From positions 1-33,247 of the forward strand of contig JABDNS010000079.1 in NCBI GenBank assembly GCA_013043705.1: 33,247 nt of DNA, read 5' to 3'. Positions 6,820 through 15,553 of this stretch are shown in pieces. Positions within the stretch are counted from its first letter, which is position 1; every line of letters begins with the position of its first letter. The stretch comes from Pseudomonadales bacterium (lineage in GTDB: Bacteria; Pseudomonadota; Gammaproteobacteria; Pseudomonadales; UBA7434). The position numbers and the translations under genes are program-made. The notes below the pieces were generated by a model. The model saw nothing but the letters and a program-made list of their open reading frames with translations, had not been told where the DNA came from and did not search any database.

Positions 6820-8070
6820 ATGAACGACGAGAGCGGAAAGAAACTAGTAATCATCGGAGCCAGTCACGCGGGCTCACAGTTGGCCTTCAGCGCCAGGCAG
6901 CTGGGCTGGACTGGTCCTATCGAGTTAATCGGTGACGAAGACGTTGCACCTTACCACCGCCCGCCACTGTCGAAAGACTACCTCACCGGCGGCAAGGCAC
7001 TGGAAAATATTCTGCTCAAGCCCGTCGCCAGCTACGCTAAAAGTGACATTACATTGCGCATCGGCTTGCAAGTTAACCAAATCGACCGCAGCGCGAAGCG
7101 CTGCACGCTCTCAAATGGCAAGACGGTAGGCTACGATAAACTGGCGCTAGCAGTTGGCGCCAAAGTCCGTAAGGTGCCGATAAAAGGCAGTGACAAAGCG
7201 GGCGTTTTTTATCTGCGAACCATCGCTGATATCGACGGCATTCGCGACCACACCGGCGAAGGCCAGTCTGCGGTGATTATTGGCGGCGGCTATATTGGCC
7301 TGGAAACGGCTGCATCGCTGCGTAAGCTGGGTATGCGCGTAACCGTACTGGAAATGATGCCGAAGATTTTACAACGCGTGATCGTTGCCCAGCCAATGAC
7401 CGACTTTTTTATGCGCGTGCACCAGGAGGAAGGCGTAGCAATTGTTACCAATGCGCAGGTAGAGGAGATCGGCGGCGATAAACGCGCAGAAACGGTAGTG
7501 TGCGCCAACGGGCAAACATTCGCTGCCGACCTGGTGATTATCGGCGCCGGTATCCTGCCAAATACCGAATTAGCGGAGGAAGCCGGCATTAAAGTGGACA
7601 ATGGTATTGTGGTGGATGAGTTTTGCCGTACCAATGATGCCGATATTGTCGCGGTGGGTGATTGCACCTTTAACCGCAACCTTTTTTACCCGAAGCCGAT
7701 GCGCATGGAGTCGGTGCAAAACGCCGTCGACCAGGCAAAAACAGCGGCTGCTACCCTATGCGAACAAGCTAAACCCTACAACTGCGTGGTCTGGTTTTGG
7801 TCAGACCAGTACGATGTCAAGCTGCAGATCGTGGGCCTCTACGAAGGCTTCACCTCCATGGTAATTCGCGGCAACCCGGCACAGGGCAGGAAATTTTCAA
7901 TTTTTTATCTAAGAAACAAGACCCTGATCGCGGTTGATGCAATCAATTCACCCGATGCCTTTGTTTTCGGCCGAAAGCACGTCGGCGCGCCGATGAACTT
8001 CGAACTTGAGCGGCTGGGCGACGAAAGCACGCCGCTTAAGGAGTTAACTGCCCAGGCGAAAGTGGGTTAA
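6820..8070 (+). CDS. FAD/NAD-dependent ferredoxin (rubredoxin/putidaredoxin-type) reductase
   Basis: A 416-residue protein from ATG 6820 with GGGAG upstream (long spacing); a frame-extension to 6745 is not family-like. It has the two-dinucleotide-binding-domain fold: FAD site KLVIIGASHAGS (residues 8-19), NAD(P)H site AVIIGGGYIGLETA at about 150-163, and the FAD motif DIVAVGDCT at about 283-291. Other family marks are APYHRPPLSKDYL near residue 47 and the C-terminal reductase domain with VWFWSDQYDVKLQIVG. Such enzymes pass electrons from NAD(P)H to a [2Fe-2S] ferredoxin and then to oxygenases or P450s. The adjacent divergent ferredoxin is degenerate; the intact candidate partner is at 26556-26876. 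No P450 or oxygenase is in this window. Confidence 0.9.
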   Translation: MNDESGKKLVIIGASHAGSQLAFSARQLGWTGPIELIGDEDVAPYHRPPLSKDYLTGGKALENILLKPVASYAKSDITLRIGLQVNQIDRSAKRCTLSNGKTVGYDKLALAVGAKVRKVPIKGSDKAGVFYLRTIADIDGIRDHTGEGQSAVIIGGGYIGLETAASLRKLGMRVTVLEMMPKILQRVIVAQPMTDFFMRVHQEEGVAIVTNAQVEEIGGDKRAETVVCANGQTFAADLVIIGAGILPNTELAEEAGIKVDNGIVVDEFCRTNDADIVAVGDCTFNRNLFYPKPMRMESVQNAVDQAKTAAATLCEQAKPYNCVVWFWSDQYDVKLQIVGLYEGFTSMVIRGNPAQGRKFSIFYLRNKTLIAVDAINSPDAFVFGRKHVGAPMNFELERLGDESTPLKELTAQAKVG

Positions 8071-8114
8071 ATCCCTTCTCTCGCTGGCGGCGCTTAAGCT
8101 TCGCAAGGTCAGTA

Positions 8115-8762
8115 CTAGCGACGCTCTATGTACCCACCTGCTTCAAGCAAATCGAGCAAGCGGTACTCCCAACTGGGGCGGTGCCCCATGCCTTCGGGCT
8201 CCAGTTGAACTTCGTCGTCAAAGTAGTGCTTATTGTCGCCGCGATCCTCGCGGTCGAAGCCGAATAGCACCGGGCGAACGCCCGCATCGATCAGGCACGC
8301 CAATAACTTAATACCATTGCGCGGATGATGTTGCTGGAAAAACTCAACACGCTCTGGTGCAGTTGCAATATATAGAATGCGGTTTATATCGGGTATTTCT
8401 GCCGTCATTACTAGCGGCGATCTATTAAAGCGACGCACATTTTTATCGCTTTTAGGGTAACAAATTATTCTTGCCGACTTGCAAAGTGCAATAAATTTTT
8501 TCTGCTCTGCGGGCGGATGCGGAAAATTTCTAAGAGATACATTTAAACTAAAAAAACAATAATCTACCTTGCTGCCAGTATCGGCGCGGAACTTTTTACG
8601 CAAATCGCATAGATTAAACCGGAAGACGTTATCGAACTGGTCAATCTGGTCGCCCTGCCCGCCACCAAGCAATGCATCGCTATTGCCAACCAGGGCCACG
8701 CTACCTTTTAATTCGAGCGGTCTTTGGTTTCTGGAACCCACAATATGCTTAACTAGGGCCAC
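8115..8762 (-). CDS. sialyltransferase-like glycosyltransferase (GT29-type fold)
   Basis: A 215-residue protein from GTG 8762, which follows GGGAG eight bases before. Family landmarks are visible in order: an L-motif-like VALVGNSDALLGGGQG then QIDQFDNVFRFN (residues 22-50); an S-motif-like NGIKLLACLIDAGVRPVLFG (149-168) ending in FD; HYF (179-181); and H194 with E199 (HRPSWE), matching the short VS-type motif. These resemble GT29 sialyltransferases, which move sialic acid from CMP-sialic acid to glycans. No signal anchor is seen, so it would act on a cytosolic or inner-membrane glycan. No CMP-sialic acid genes are in the window, so donor and acceptor are unknown. It follows the sulfotransferase by 98 bases on the same strand. 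The middle part is AT-richer than its neighbours. Confidence 0.75.
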   Translation of the reverse strand: MALVKHIVGSRNQRPLELKGSVALVGNSDALLGGGQGDQIDQFDNVFRFNLCDLRKKFRADTGSKVDYCFFSLNVSLRNFPHPPAEQKKFIALCKSARIICYPKSDKNVRRFNRSPLVMTAEIPDINRILYIATAPERVEFFQQHHPRNGIKLLACLIDAGVRPVLFGFDREDRGDNKHYFDDEVQLEPEGMGHRPSWEYRLLDLLEAGGYIERR

Positions 8763-8860
8763 CTAGATGCTCCCGTACACCACTGTTTGCGCTACCTTTA
8801 TTGACCGCGCCAGCTATATTTATTGGCCCACCATGCATCGCGCCAGAATTTGGGCCAGCA

Positions 8861-9562
8861 CTAACGGCTTGCATCGGTTTTTTTCCCATGCCAGTGATCC
8901 GCATTAATAAATTTTCCTAGCTTGGCCTCATTTTTGATTAAGCCATAAGCCTGTAAAACGCGCTCTAGTTTAGAGTAATCGCCGGCGAACAAATCGGGCG
9001 AATGTAACTCGAATACCCGGCTAGATACTTCGCGCAGGCTCGCCAACCTTTGCAAATATTGTTCGGCCAGCGAATACCAAAACTCCCTACTATCGCTGTG
9101 CTGTCGCATGAAGTTAGTCCGCAGGCAGGAATCAACAAAGCTTTCAGTATCGCGCGAAACTATTAACCAATTAGCATTCGGAAAAGCCTGGTGAAACAGT
9201 GGCCACAACAGGCACATTTTCGCATCTTTATACAGCCATGGCCTATCGGCACGATAACCGTCGCGCTTGAGAACCTGCGCCAGTTTACGCTTTACATTGA
9301 ACGACACCTGCAGCGCGTCTGGCTCGGGCAGTTTGCGAACGCCCAGCGGGTCACAGCCCAGCTCGATCAATAACTGCTTAATCAAGGCTTCACGAATTTC
9401 TACATGCTCGAAGTAGCCCTTTGGGTTGTTGCGGTCGGCCACTACTGTCGTGCCAACCCAGAAGCCAGACTTTTTACATAACCCCGCCACCAGCGAAGTG
9501 CCGGAACGTGGCAGGCCCAAAATAAATAGCGGCCGCTCAAAATTAGCTGCTGGGTCTTGCAC
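8861..9562 (-). CDS. PAPS-dependent sulfotransferase family protein
   Basis: A 233-residue protein from GTG 9562 (weak AGG upstream). The phosphosulfate-binding loop is FILGLPRSGTSLVA (residues 13-26) and the 3'-phosphate-binding segment is IVSRDTESFVDSCLR (134-148), both in the usual order for cytosolic or Golgi-type sulfotransferases. Such enzymes move sulfate from PAPS to hydroxyls of glycans, lipids or other molecules. It is on the minus strand, followed by the GT29-like gene, so the two probably act on the same glycan. No signal peptide is visible. Substrate unknown. Confidence 0.78.
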   Translation of the reverse strand: MQDPAANFERPLFILGLPRSGTSLVAGLCKKSGFWVGTTVVADRNNPKGYFEHVEIREALIKQLLIELGCDPLGVRKLPEPDALQVSFNVKRKLAQVLKRDGYRADRPWLYKDAKMCLLWPLFHQAFPNANWLIVSRDTESFVDSCLRTNFMRQHSDSREFWYSLAEQYLQRLASLREVSSRVFELHSPDLFAGDYSKLERVLQAYGLIKNEAKLGKFINADHWHGKKTDASR

Positions 9563-9719
9563 TTACACCTCGATTACAACGTTTGGAAAACGCCCTGTAC
9601 CGCCGGCGCAGTACGAAAAGGACGCACGCCGGCGCTATGCGCCGCCACCATTTTCGCGTAACATCTCGCCGCTCTGCCGATAGCCTCAACACCCAAGCGA
9701 AACCCAAAGGGACCCAGTT

Positions 9720-11543
9720 ATGCCCTCTTACAAAGCGCCACTACGCGATATGCATTTCCTGCTTAATGAAGTGCTCGACTATCCAGGCCACTACCAAAAG
9801 CTAGCCAACGGTGCAGACGCCACGCCGGATATGGTTGAGGCGATTTTAGAGGGCGCCGCGCAAATTTGCGAGGAAGTAATCGCACCACTGGATCAATCAG
9901 GCGACGAGGAAGGCTGCCATTTTGAAAAAGGTGAGGTGCGCACGCCAAAAGGTTTCAAGGAGGCTTACCGGCAGTTTGTAGACGGCGGCTGGCAAGGGCT
10001 TTCCTTTCCGCAAGAATACGGCGGCCAGGGCCTGCCGATGTCGGTTAGCCTACTGAAAACGGAAATGGTTGGCACGGCTTGTTGGGCGTTCAGCATGTAC
10101 CCCGGCCTGAGCCTTGGCTGCATTAATACCCTGCTCGAATATGGTAGCGAGCAACAAAAAAATCACTACTTACCGCACCTGGTTTCTGGCGAATGGAGCG
10201 GCACTATGTGCCTCACCGAGGCGCAATGCGGCACAGACCTATCGCAGGTAAAAACCAAAGCCGAGCCGCAAAGCGATGGAACCTACAAGATAACCGGCAC
10301 CAAAATTTTTATTTCTGCCGGCGAGCACGACCTTACCGACAACATCGTACACATTGTACTGGCTCGCTTACCCGATGCCCCTAAAGGCACACGGGGCATT
10401 TCCCTGTTCCTGGTACCTAAAGTGCTGCTCGACGATGACGGGCAACTCGCTGAGCGCAACAGCGTGAATTGTGGATCGATAGAGCACAAAATGGGTATCC
10501 GGGCATCGGCCACCGCCGTGCTCAATTTCGACGAGGCAACCGGCTACCTGATTGCCGAGCCCAACCAAGGCCTGACGGCGATGTTCACCTTTATGAATAC
10601 TGCACGCATCGGCACCGCAATTCAGGGCGTATCGCACGCCGAGCGAGCCTACCAGGGCGCGCTGCCCTATGCTTATGAGCGTCGCTCCATGCGTGCATTG
10701 TCGGGCACCAAAGAGCCCGAACACGATGCCGACGCAATTATCTACCACTCCAACGTGCGCCGCATGCTGCTCACCCAAAAGGCCATCGCAGAAGGCGGTC
10801 GTGCAATGATTTACGGCGCCTCCATGCTCGCCGACTTCGTATTTAACGCGACGCTTACCGGCGATGAAGAAGGCGCGAAAAAATACGACGACAAGCTCGG
10901 CTTTTATACGCCAATTTTGAAGGGGTTTTTAACCGAACTCGGCATCGAAGCGGCCAGCCACGGCATGCAGGTTTTTGGCGGCCATGGCTATATCAAGGAA
11001 CATGGCATGGAGCAGATCGCGCGCGATGCACGCATCGCGACCATGTACGAAGGCACCACCGGTGTACAGGCGCTGGACTTACTCGGTCGCAAAGTATTAA
11101 TGCAAACAAAGGGCAAGGCCGTGCGTGATTACAGCAAGGACCTGTTTGCGTTTACCAAACGCAACTTTTTTGCCGATAGCACGGTAGGCAGCATCGCCAG
11201 GACGCTTGGGCGGCGCGCATCGCAGTGGAACTGGTTGACAACCCGCATTATGTTGCGCGCGAAGGATGAGCCGGAGGCAGCGGGCTCTGCATCGTACGAT
11301 TTCCTGATGTACTCGGGCTACCTGATCATGGCCTACTACTGGGCATTACAAGCTGAAACCGCCGCGGAAAAGCTCAAGAACGGTGATGGCAAGGAATCTG
11401 ACGAGTTCTACCGTGGCAAGCTACAAACGGCGGAGTTCTATTACGAGCGACTACTGCCACGCGCAGATGCGCACAAGCGCTGCGCACTGGCGCCAACGTC
11501 GTCGGTACAGCAAATGGAAAACGAAACGTTCGCACTGCGCTAG
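9720..11543 (+). CDS. long acyl-CoA dehydrogenase (DmdC-like subfamily)
   Basis: A 607-residue flavoprotein from ATG 9720 (GGGAC upstream). It has the N-terminal and middle acyl-CoA dehydrogenase domains (CLTEAQCGTDLSQVKTKAEP at about 170-185, ISAGEHD about 200) and QVFGGHGYIKEHGMEQIARD, then catalytic Glu444 in MYEGTTGVQ. A C-terminal domain follows as in the roughly 600-residue acyl-CoA dehydrogenases that include DmdC (methylthiopropanoyl-CoA dehydrogenase). It takes electrons from acyl-CoA to form enoyl-CoA and passes them to ETF. Substrate chain length and the DmdC role cannot be fixed from the sequence; no other DMSP genes are seen in the window. The 3' end converges on the flavoprotein at 11564 with 20 bases between. 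Confidence 0.9.
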   Translation: MPSYKAPLRDMHFLLNEVLDYPGHYQKLANGADATPDMVEAILEGAAQICEEVIAPLDQSGDEEGCHFEKGEVRTPKGFKEAYRQFVDGGWQGLSFPQEYGGQGLPMSVSLLKTEMVGTACWAFSMYPGLSLGCINTLLEYGSEQQKNHYLPHLVSGEWSGTMCLTEAQCGTDLSQVKTKAEPQSDGTYKITGTKIFISAGEHDLTDNIVHIVLARLPDAPKGTRGISLFLVPKVLLDDDGQLAERNSVNCGSIEHKMGIRASATAVLNFDEATGYLIAEPNQGLTAMFTFMNTARIGTAIQGVSHAERAYQGALPYAYERRSMRALSGTKEPEHDADAIIYHSNVRRMLLTQKAIAEGGRAMIYGASMLADFVFNATLTGDEEGAKKYDDKLGFYTPILKGFLTELGIEAASHGMQVFGGHGYIKEHGMEQIARDARIATMYEGTTGVQALDLLGRKVLMQTKGKAVRDYSKDLFAFTKRNFFADSTVGSIARTLGRRASQWNWLTTRIMLRAKDEPEAAGSASYDFLMYSGYLIMAYYWALQAETAAEKLKNGDGKESDEFYRGKLQTAEFYYERLLPRADAHKRCALAPTSSVQQMENETFALR

Positions 11544-11563
11544 GCTTGCAGCTAAGCAGCTGC

Positions 11564-12541
11564 TTATGCGCTGTAAAGACTAGTCAAGCGCTGGTTAATC
11601 AAGCTGTCGGCCTCTTGCATGATCGAGTCGATCAGCTCCTGTACCGTAGGGATGTTATCGATCAGGCCAGCCACCATGCCACAAGACCAGGCGCCGGCGT
11701 CCATGTCGCCCTCAAGCATAATGCGAGGGTAGACGCCTGCCACTTCATCGATAATATCTTCAAACTTCAGGTCTGCGCCGAGTTTGCGCTCTTTCTCTAG
11801 CAGGCGCTCTACAGCTTCGTTGGTCATAACCCTCTCAGTATTGCGCAGCGGGCGCATTACCAGGCGGGTGTCGAGCTCGCTGGCCGCTACAATGGCCTCT
11901 TTCACCTTCTGGTGCACCGGCGCTTCCTGGGTTGCAATAAAGCGCGTACCCATATTCATACCTTCTGCACCCATCGCCAACGCGCCCACAAGGCTACGCG
12001 CGTCTGCCATACCACCGGAAGCGACGAACGGGATTTCCAATTCATCGGCGGCGCGTGGCAGCAGGATAAAATTGGGCACATCGTCTTCGCCGGGGTGACC
12101 GCCACATTCAAAACCATCTACAGACACCGCATCGCAGCCAATCGATTGCGCCTTCAAAGAATGGCGTACTGATGTACATTTGTGTATGACCTTGATACCT
12201 GCATCTTTTAGCATCGGCATCCACTTTGCAGGGTTGTTACCTGCGGTCTCTACAACTTTTACACCACCATCAATAATGGCCTGGAAAAGGCCGGGATAAT
12301 CTGGCGCTGAAACAGTGGGCAAAAAAGTCATGTTCACGCCGAATGGTTTATTGGTCATGTCATTGCACTTGGCAATTTCATTCGCCAGCTTCTCGGGCGT
12401 GCCCTGGGTTAAGCCTGTGATGATGCCTAGCCCACCAGCGTTAGACACCGCCGAGGCCAGCTCCGCATAACCAACAAAATGCATACCGCCCTGGATGATC
12501 GGGTGCTCAATACCCAGCATTTCTGTGATCTTGGTTTTCAT
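11564..12541 (-). CDS. nitronate monooxygenase / FMN enoyl-reductase-type flavoprotein
   Basis: A 325-residue protein from ATG 12541 behind a strong GAGGAG. TIM-barrel FMN enzyme of the nitronate monooxygenase/2-nitropropane dioxygenase family: HPIIQGGM (residues 13-20), ETAGNNPA, DGFECGGHPGEDDVP near 145-158, and the phosphate loop FVASGGMADARSLVGALAMG near 180-199. These enzymes oxidise nitronates or act as flavin-dependent reductases. It lies 60 bases downstream of WS/DGAT 2 on the same strand, so it is probably co-transcribed. The exact substrate is unknown. Confidence 0.85.
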   Translation of the reverse strand: MKTKITEMLGIEHPIIQGGMHFVGYAELASAVSNAGGLGIITGLTQGTPEKLANEIAKCNDMTNKPFGVNMTFLPTVSAPDYPGLFQAIIDGGVKVVETAGNNPAKWMPMLKDAGIKVIHKCTSVRHSLKAQSIGCDAVSVDGFECGGHPGEDDVPNFILLPRAADELEIPFVASGGMADARSLVGALAMGAEGMNMGTRFIATQEAPVHQKVKEAIVAASELDTRLVMRPLRNTERVMTNEAVERLLEKERKLGADLKFEDIIDEVAGVYPRIMLEGDMDAGAWSCGMVAGLIDNIPTVQELIDSIMQEADSLINQRLTSLYSA

Positions 12542-12601
12542 TCAAACTCCTCTAGCGATTACATTTGTCGCGATTAACATTACCAGGAGGCTATTCGCAG
12601 T

Positions 12602-14104
12602 TTACGCTGTCTGCTGGCTTCCAGTTTGTGCAGCATTCGCCTTTGGCGAGGCTTTGCGCGCGCGTTTCTTGCGCACAGGCTTGCTTTGCACATGCACTTC
12701 TGCCGCCGCTTCTTGCAGTTCTGCAAAGCTTTTATCGATGCACTGCCTGTAAAAACTGGGGTCGGGCATGATTTCGCGGCAGGATGTCGCCGAAATAGTC
12801 ATGTTGCCGTTGTAGCTGCCAATAACATGAAACAGCGCGACGCCATCCATAACCGGGCCAGTACCGTAGTTGGCCAGCATTTTTGCACCCGTGCTATACA
12901 GCGGAAACTGCGGCCCTGGCACATTGGTTATTACGCAATTGAAATACAGCTGCACCCGGTTGGTCAGGCCCAGCTGGCTTGCCAGCCTGGCGGCCTGGGC
13001 GGTGAGCATCGAGGGCAAAAACTCCATGTACTCGGCCATTGTTTTTGCACCAACGGCTTTGGCAAGTTCCTTGGCATTGCGCGTGCTTTCATGCACCGCG
13101 GCCAATCGCTGTAGCGGGCCCTCTATGTCACTTCGCACCTTTACGGTCATCGAAGAAACAACGTTGCCTCCGGATTTATCCTTGTCACTGCGCACATTGA
13201 TTGGCGCCATCGCCGCCAGCGAGTGCTCTGGCAGCTCATCGTGGTACGCCAGGTATTTACGTAGCGCGCCACCAACAATCGCTAGCGCCACATCGTTAAC
13301 TGTTGCGCCCGGGATACTATTTTTTATCGACTTGATATCAGCAAGTGGGAACTGGGTAGCCTCGAAAACGCGGTGCGCGCTGACCTGCCGGTTAAATCGC
13401 GTTCGAGGCACATCTTTAACGCGATGCAGCTCACTCTTGCGCAAGCGATTCAGCGCACTGGCAAAACCGGGCACTGTGTTACGCGCCACGCCAACAAAAT
13501 GAAACGGCTTTTTCAGGTTATTTAATTGCGCGCGCATCAACAATTGCATGCGCGAAGGAACGGGTTCGGCGGGCACAGGTAGCGGCTCGCCAACCGGCTC
13601 GTATTCAGGTGCAAGGTCGTGTATCGCTGACATAATCTCTACGCCCGAGGCACCATCAATAGCGGCATGATGCGTTTTACTAAACATCGCAAAGCTGCCC
13701 GGCGGCGCACCTTCAACATTGTCGAGGCCCTCAATGATATAGATCTCCCACAATGGGCGTGCGCGATCGAGTTGTCGGGCGTGCAGCCGCGACACCAAAA
13801 TACACAACTGTCGCCAGTCTCCGGGCTTTGGCAATGCAATATGGCGAATATGGAACTCGGGGTCGAAGTTACCATCGGAAATCCAGTAGGGGTGATCCAG
13901 CGACAGTGGTACCGCCTGCAAACGGCGGGTCATCGCCGGAATCGGTTTCACCCGCTCGCTTATGTTGGCAACAATCTCTTTGAAGCGCACCACCCCGCCC
14001 GGCGCGGTGGATTGGTCATAAATTGACAGCCCGGATATATGCATGGGTTGTGTGGGCGTTTCCAAATAAAGAAACGAAGCGTCCATTCCGGTGAGCTGGT
14101 GCAT
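12602..14104 (-). CDS. WS/DGAT family acyltransferase, copy 2
   Basis: A 500-residue protein. ATG 14104 is chosen because AGAGG lies upstream and MHQLTGMDASFLYLE is the usual family start; the frame runs to 14128. The active-site motif is HHAAIDG (145-151); PLW at 117-119, ND at 270-271 and TNVPGP near residue 415 are typical. The Arg/Lys/Ala-rich tail is longer than in copy 1. Likely makes wax esters or triacylglycerol from acyl-CoA. It shares the whole layout with copy 1 (2765-4174) but differs in many positions, so the two are probably not recent duplicates. Followed on the same strand by the nitronate monooxygenase-like gene. Confidence 0.9.
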   Translation of the reverse strand: MHQLTGMDASFLYLETPTQPMHISGLSIYDQSTAPGGVVRFKEIVANISERVKPIPAMTRRLQAVPLSLDHPYWISDGNFDPEFHIRHIALPKPGDWRQLCILVSRLHARQLDRARPLWEIYIIEGLDNVEGAPPGSFAMFSKTHHAAIDGASGVEIMSAIHDLAPEYEPVGEPLPVPAEPVPSRMQLLMRAQLNNLKKPFHFVGVARNTVPGFASALNRLRKSELHRVKDVPRTRFNRQVSAHRVFEATQFPLADIKSIKNSIPGATVNDVALAIVGGALRKYLAYHDELPEHSLAAMAPINVRSDKDKSGGNVVSSMTVKVRSDIEGPLQRLAAVHESTRNAKELAKAVGAKTMAEYMEFLPSMLTAQAARLASQLGLTNRVQLYFNCVITNVPGPQFPLYSTGAKMLANYGTGPVMDGVALFHVIGSYNGNMTISATSCREIMPDPSFYRQCIDKSFAELQEAAAEVHVQSKPVRKKRARKASPKANAAQTGSQQTA

Positions 14105-14401
14105 GTTGAATACCTCTATGAGCGGCAACTAATTATGTAATTGTCCGACCGCGCAGTATAAAGCCCTGTAGCAAACAGTCCAATCCAGTGCAGCCTGGCG
14201 GCGCATTAATTTAAGCTGGCACCAGCCACTCCTGGCTCGCCCAATGCGCTCGATGCCGGTAAAAATCAGCAGGGGGTGCTTGGAAAGCCCGCTGCAGTGG
14301 CTGTATGATGCCCCGAGGTCATTCTCAACAGCGTCGATTTCCACGGCGTCATTCCCAACAAACCCAACAAAGTTGTTGTCATTAAAGTCACTGGAGTTCA
14401 C
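14105..14401. promoter_or_regulatory. divergent promoter region with CAACAA dyad
   Basis: About 300 bases lie between the divergent WS/DGAT 2 and MDR dehydrogenase starts. No gene is seen. A perfect dyad CAACAA-AG-TTGTTG sits at 14365-14378, 23 bases before the ATG at 14402 and could be an operator. GTCATT is repeated three times nearby (about 14319-14384). Confidence 0.4.
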
Positions 14402-15547
14402 ATGAGCACCAAAAGTATTCCCGCCAAAAACCGGCAAATCCGCAGCGAAGTGAGCGCTGGCGGCAGCCTGAAGCTGTCACTAGAGACCACTCCCACACCA
14501 ACACCAGGCGAACAAGAGGTGTTGATCAAAGTCCTGGCAGCGCCAATGAACCCGTCGGACCTGGCCCTTCTGATAGGCCCTGGCGATGTTAGTACTTTGC
14601 AGGAAACCGGCACGGCAGACAGCCCGGAAGTGCAAATGCAGATACCCGACTACGCCATGCCCTATCTTTCCGGTCGCCTCGACCAATCGCTACCGGGTGG
14701 CAATGAGGGGGCTGGCATTGTGGTCGCCGCGGGCGACAAGGCACAAAACCTGATGGGCAAAATGGTTTCGGTGGCCGGCGGGCAGATGTTTGCCGAATAT
14801 TGCGTTGCGCCTGGCTATGCCTGTTTGGAAGTTGCCGATGATTGCGATGCGCGAGACGTATGCTCGAGCTTCGTCAACCCGATGACGGTACTCGCGATGC
14901 TAGAAACCATGCGCGCCGACGGATTCAAAGCGCTAATTAACACCGGCGCGGCATCTAATTTAGGGCGCATGATGATCAAGGTCTGCCAGGACGATGGCAT
15001 ACCGCTGGTTAATATTGTCAGGCGCGAAGAGCACGTGCAGGAATTGCAGGCGCTGGGCGCCGAGTATGTGTGCAACTCCAGCGATGACAACTTCGCGGAG
15101 CAATTACAAGAAGCCATTGCAGCAACCGGCGCAATGATAGCGTTTGACTGCATTGGCGGCGGCAAGCTTGCCGACCAGTTACTCACTGCAATGGAAGCGG
15201 TGGCAGCGCGCTCGCAAAAAGACTACAGTCGTTACGGCACCGAAGTACACAAACAGGTTTACATCTACGGCGGTCTCGACAGAAGCGCAACGCCGCTAAG
15301 TAGAAGCTACGGCCTTTACTGGAGTGTGGGCGGCTGGCTGCTTACCGCCGCGCTGGCGCGATTCGGCATGGAGAAAACAATTGAATTCAAAACCAGGGTA
15401 GCCAGCGAGTTGCAAACAACTTTCGCCAGCCATTATACGGCTGAGGTATCGCTGGCGGGCGCGTTAAGCGGCGATGCGATCCGCAACTATGCCAAAATGG
15501 CTAGCGGAGAAAAATACCTGGTGTTACCTCACGCCGACAGCAAATAA
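14402..15547 (+). CDS. zinc-independent MDR-family oxidoreductase
   Basis: A 381-residue protein from ATG 14402 with GGAG eight bases upstream. It has the MDR alcohol dehydrogenase/quinone reductase fold: GEQEVLIKVLAAPMNPSDLA (residues 37-56), GGNEGAGIVVAAGD (about 99-112), and the dinucleotide-binding segment ALINTGAASNLGRMMIKVC at about 179-197. No structural zinc cysteine cluster is seen. The long central insertion (GDVSTLQETGTADSPEVQMQ) sits where lid loops vary. It probably reduces a quinone or enone with NAD(P)H; substrate unknown. It converges on the methyltransferase at 15554. Confidence 0.8.
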   Translation: MSTKSIPAKNRQIRSEVSAGGSLKLSLETTPTPTPGEQEVLIKVLAAPMNPSDLALLIGPGDVSTLQETGTADSPEVQMQIPDYAMPYLSGRLDQSLPGGNEGAGIVVAAGDKAQNLMGKMVSVAGGQMFAEYCVAPGYACLEVADDCDARDVCSSFVNPMTVLAMLETMRADGFKALINTGAASNLGRMMIKVCQDDGIPLVNIVRREEHVQELQALGAEYVCNSSDDNFAEQLQEAIAATGAMIAFDCIGGGKLADQLLTAMEAVAARSQKDYSRYGTEVHKQVYIYGGLDRSATPLSRSYGLYWSVGGWLLTAALARFGMEKTIEFKTRVASELQTTFASHYTAEVSLAGALSGDAIRNYAKMASGEKYLVLPHADSK

Positions 15548-15553
15548 TAAGGC

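Noticed and set aside
12870-13502. 210-codon plus-strand frame
   Set aside because: Lies fully opposite WS/DGAT 2; antisense shadow of a GC-rich gene.
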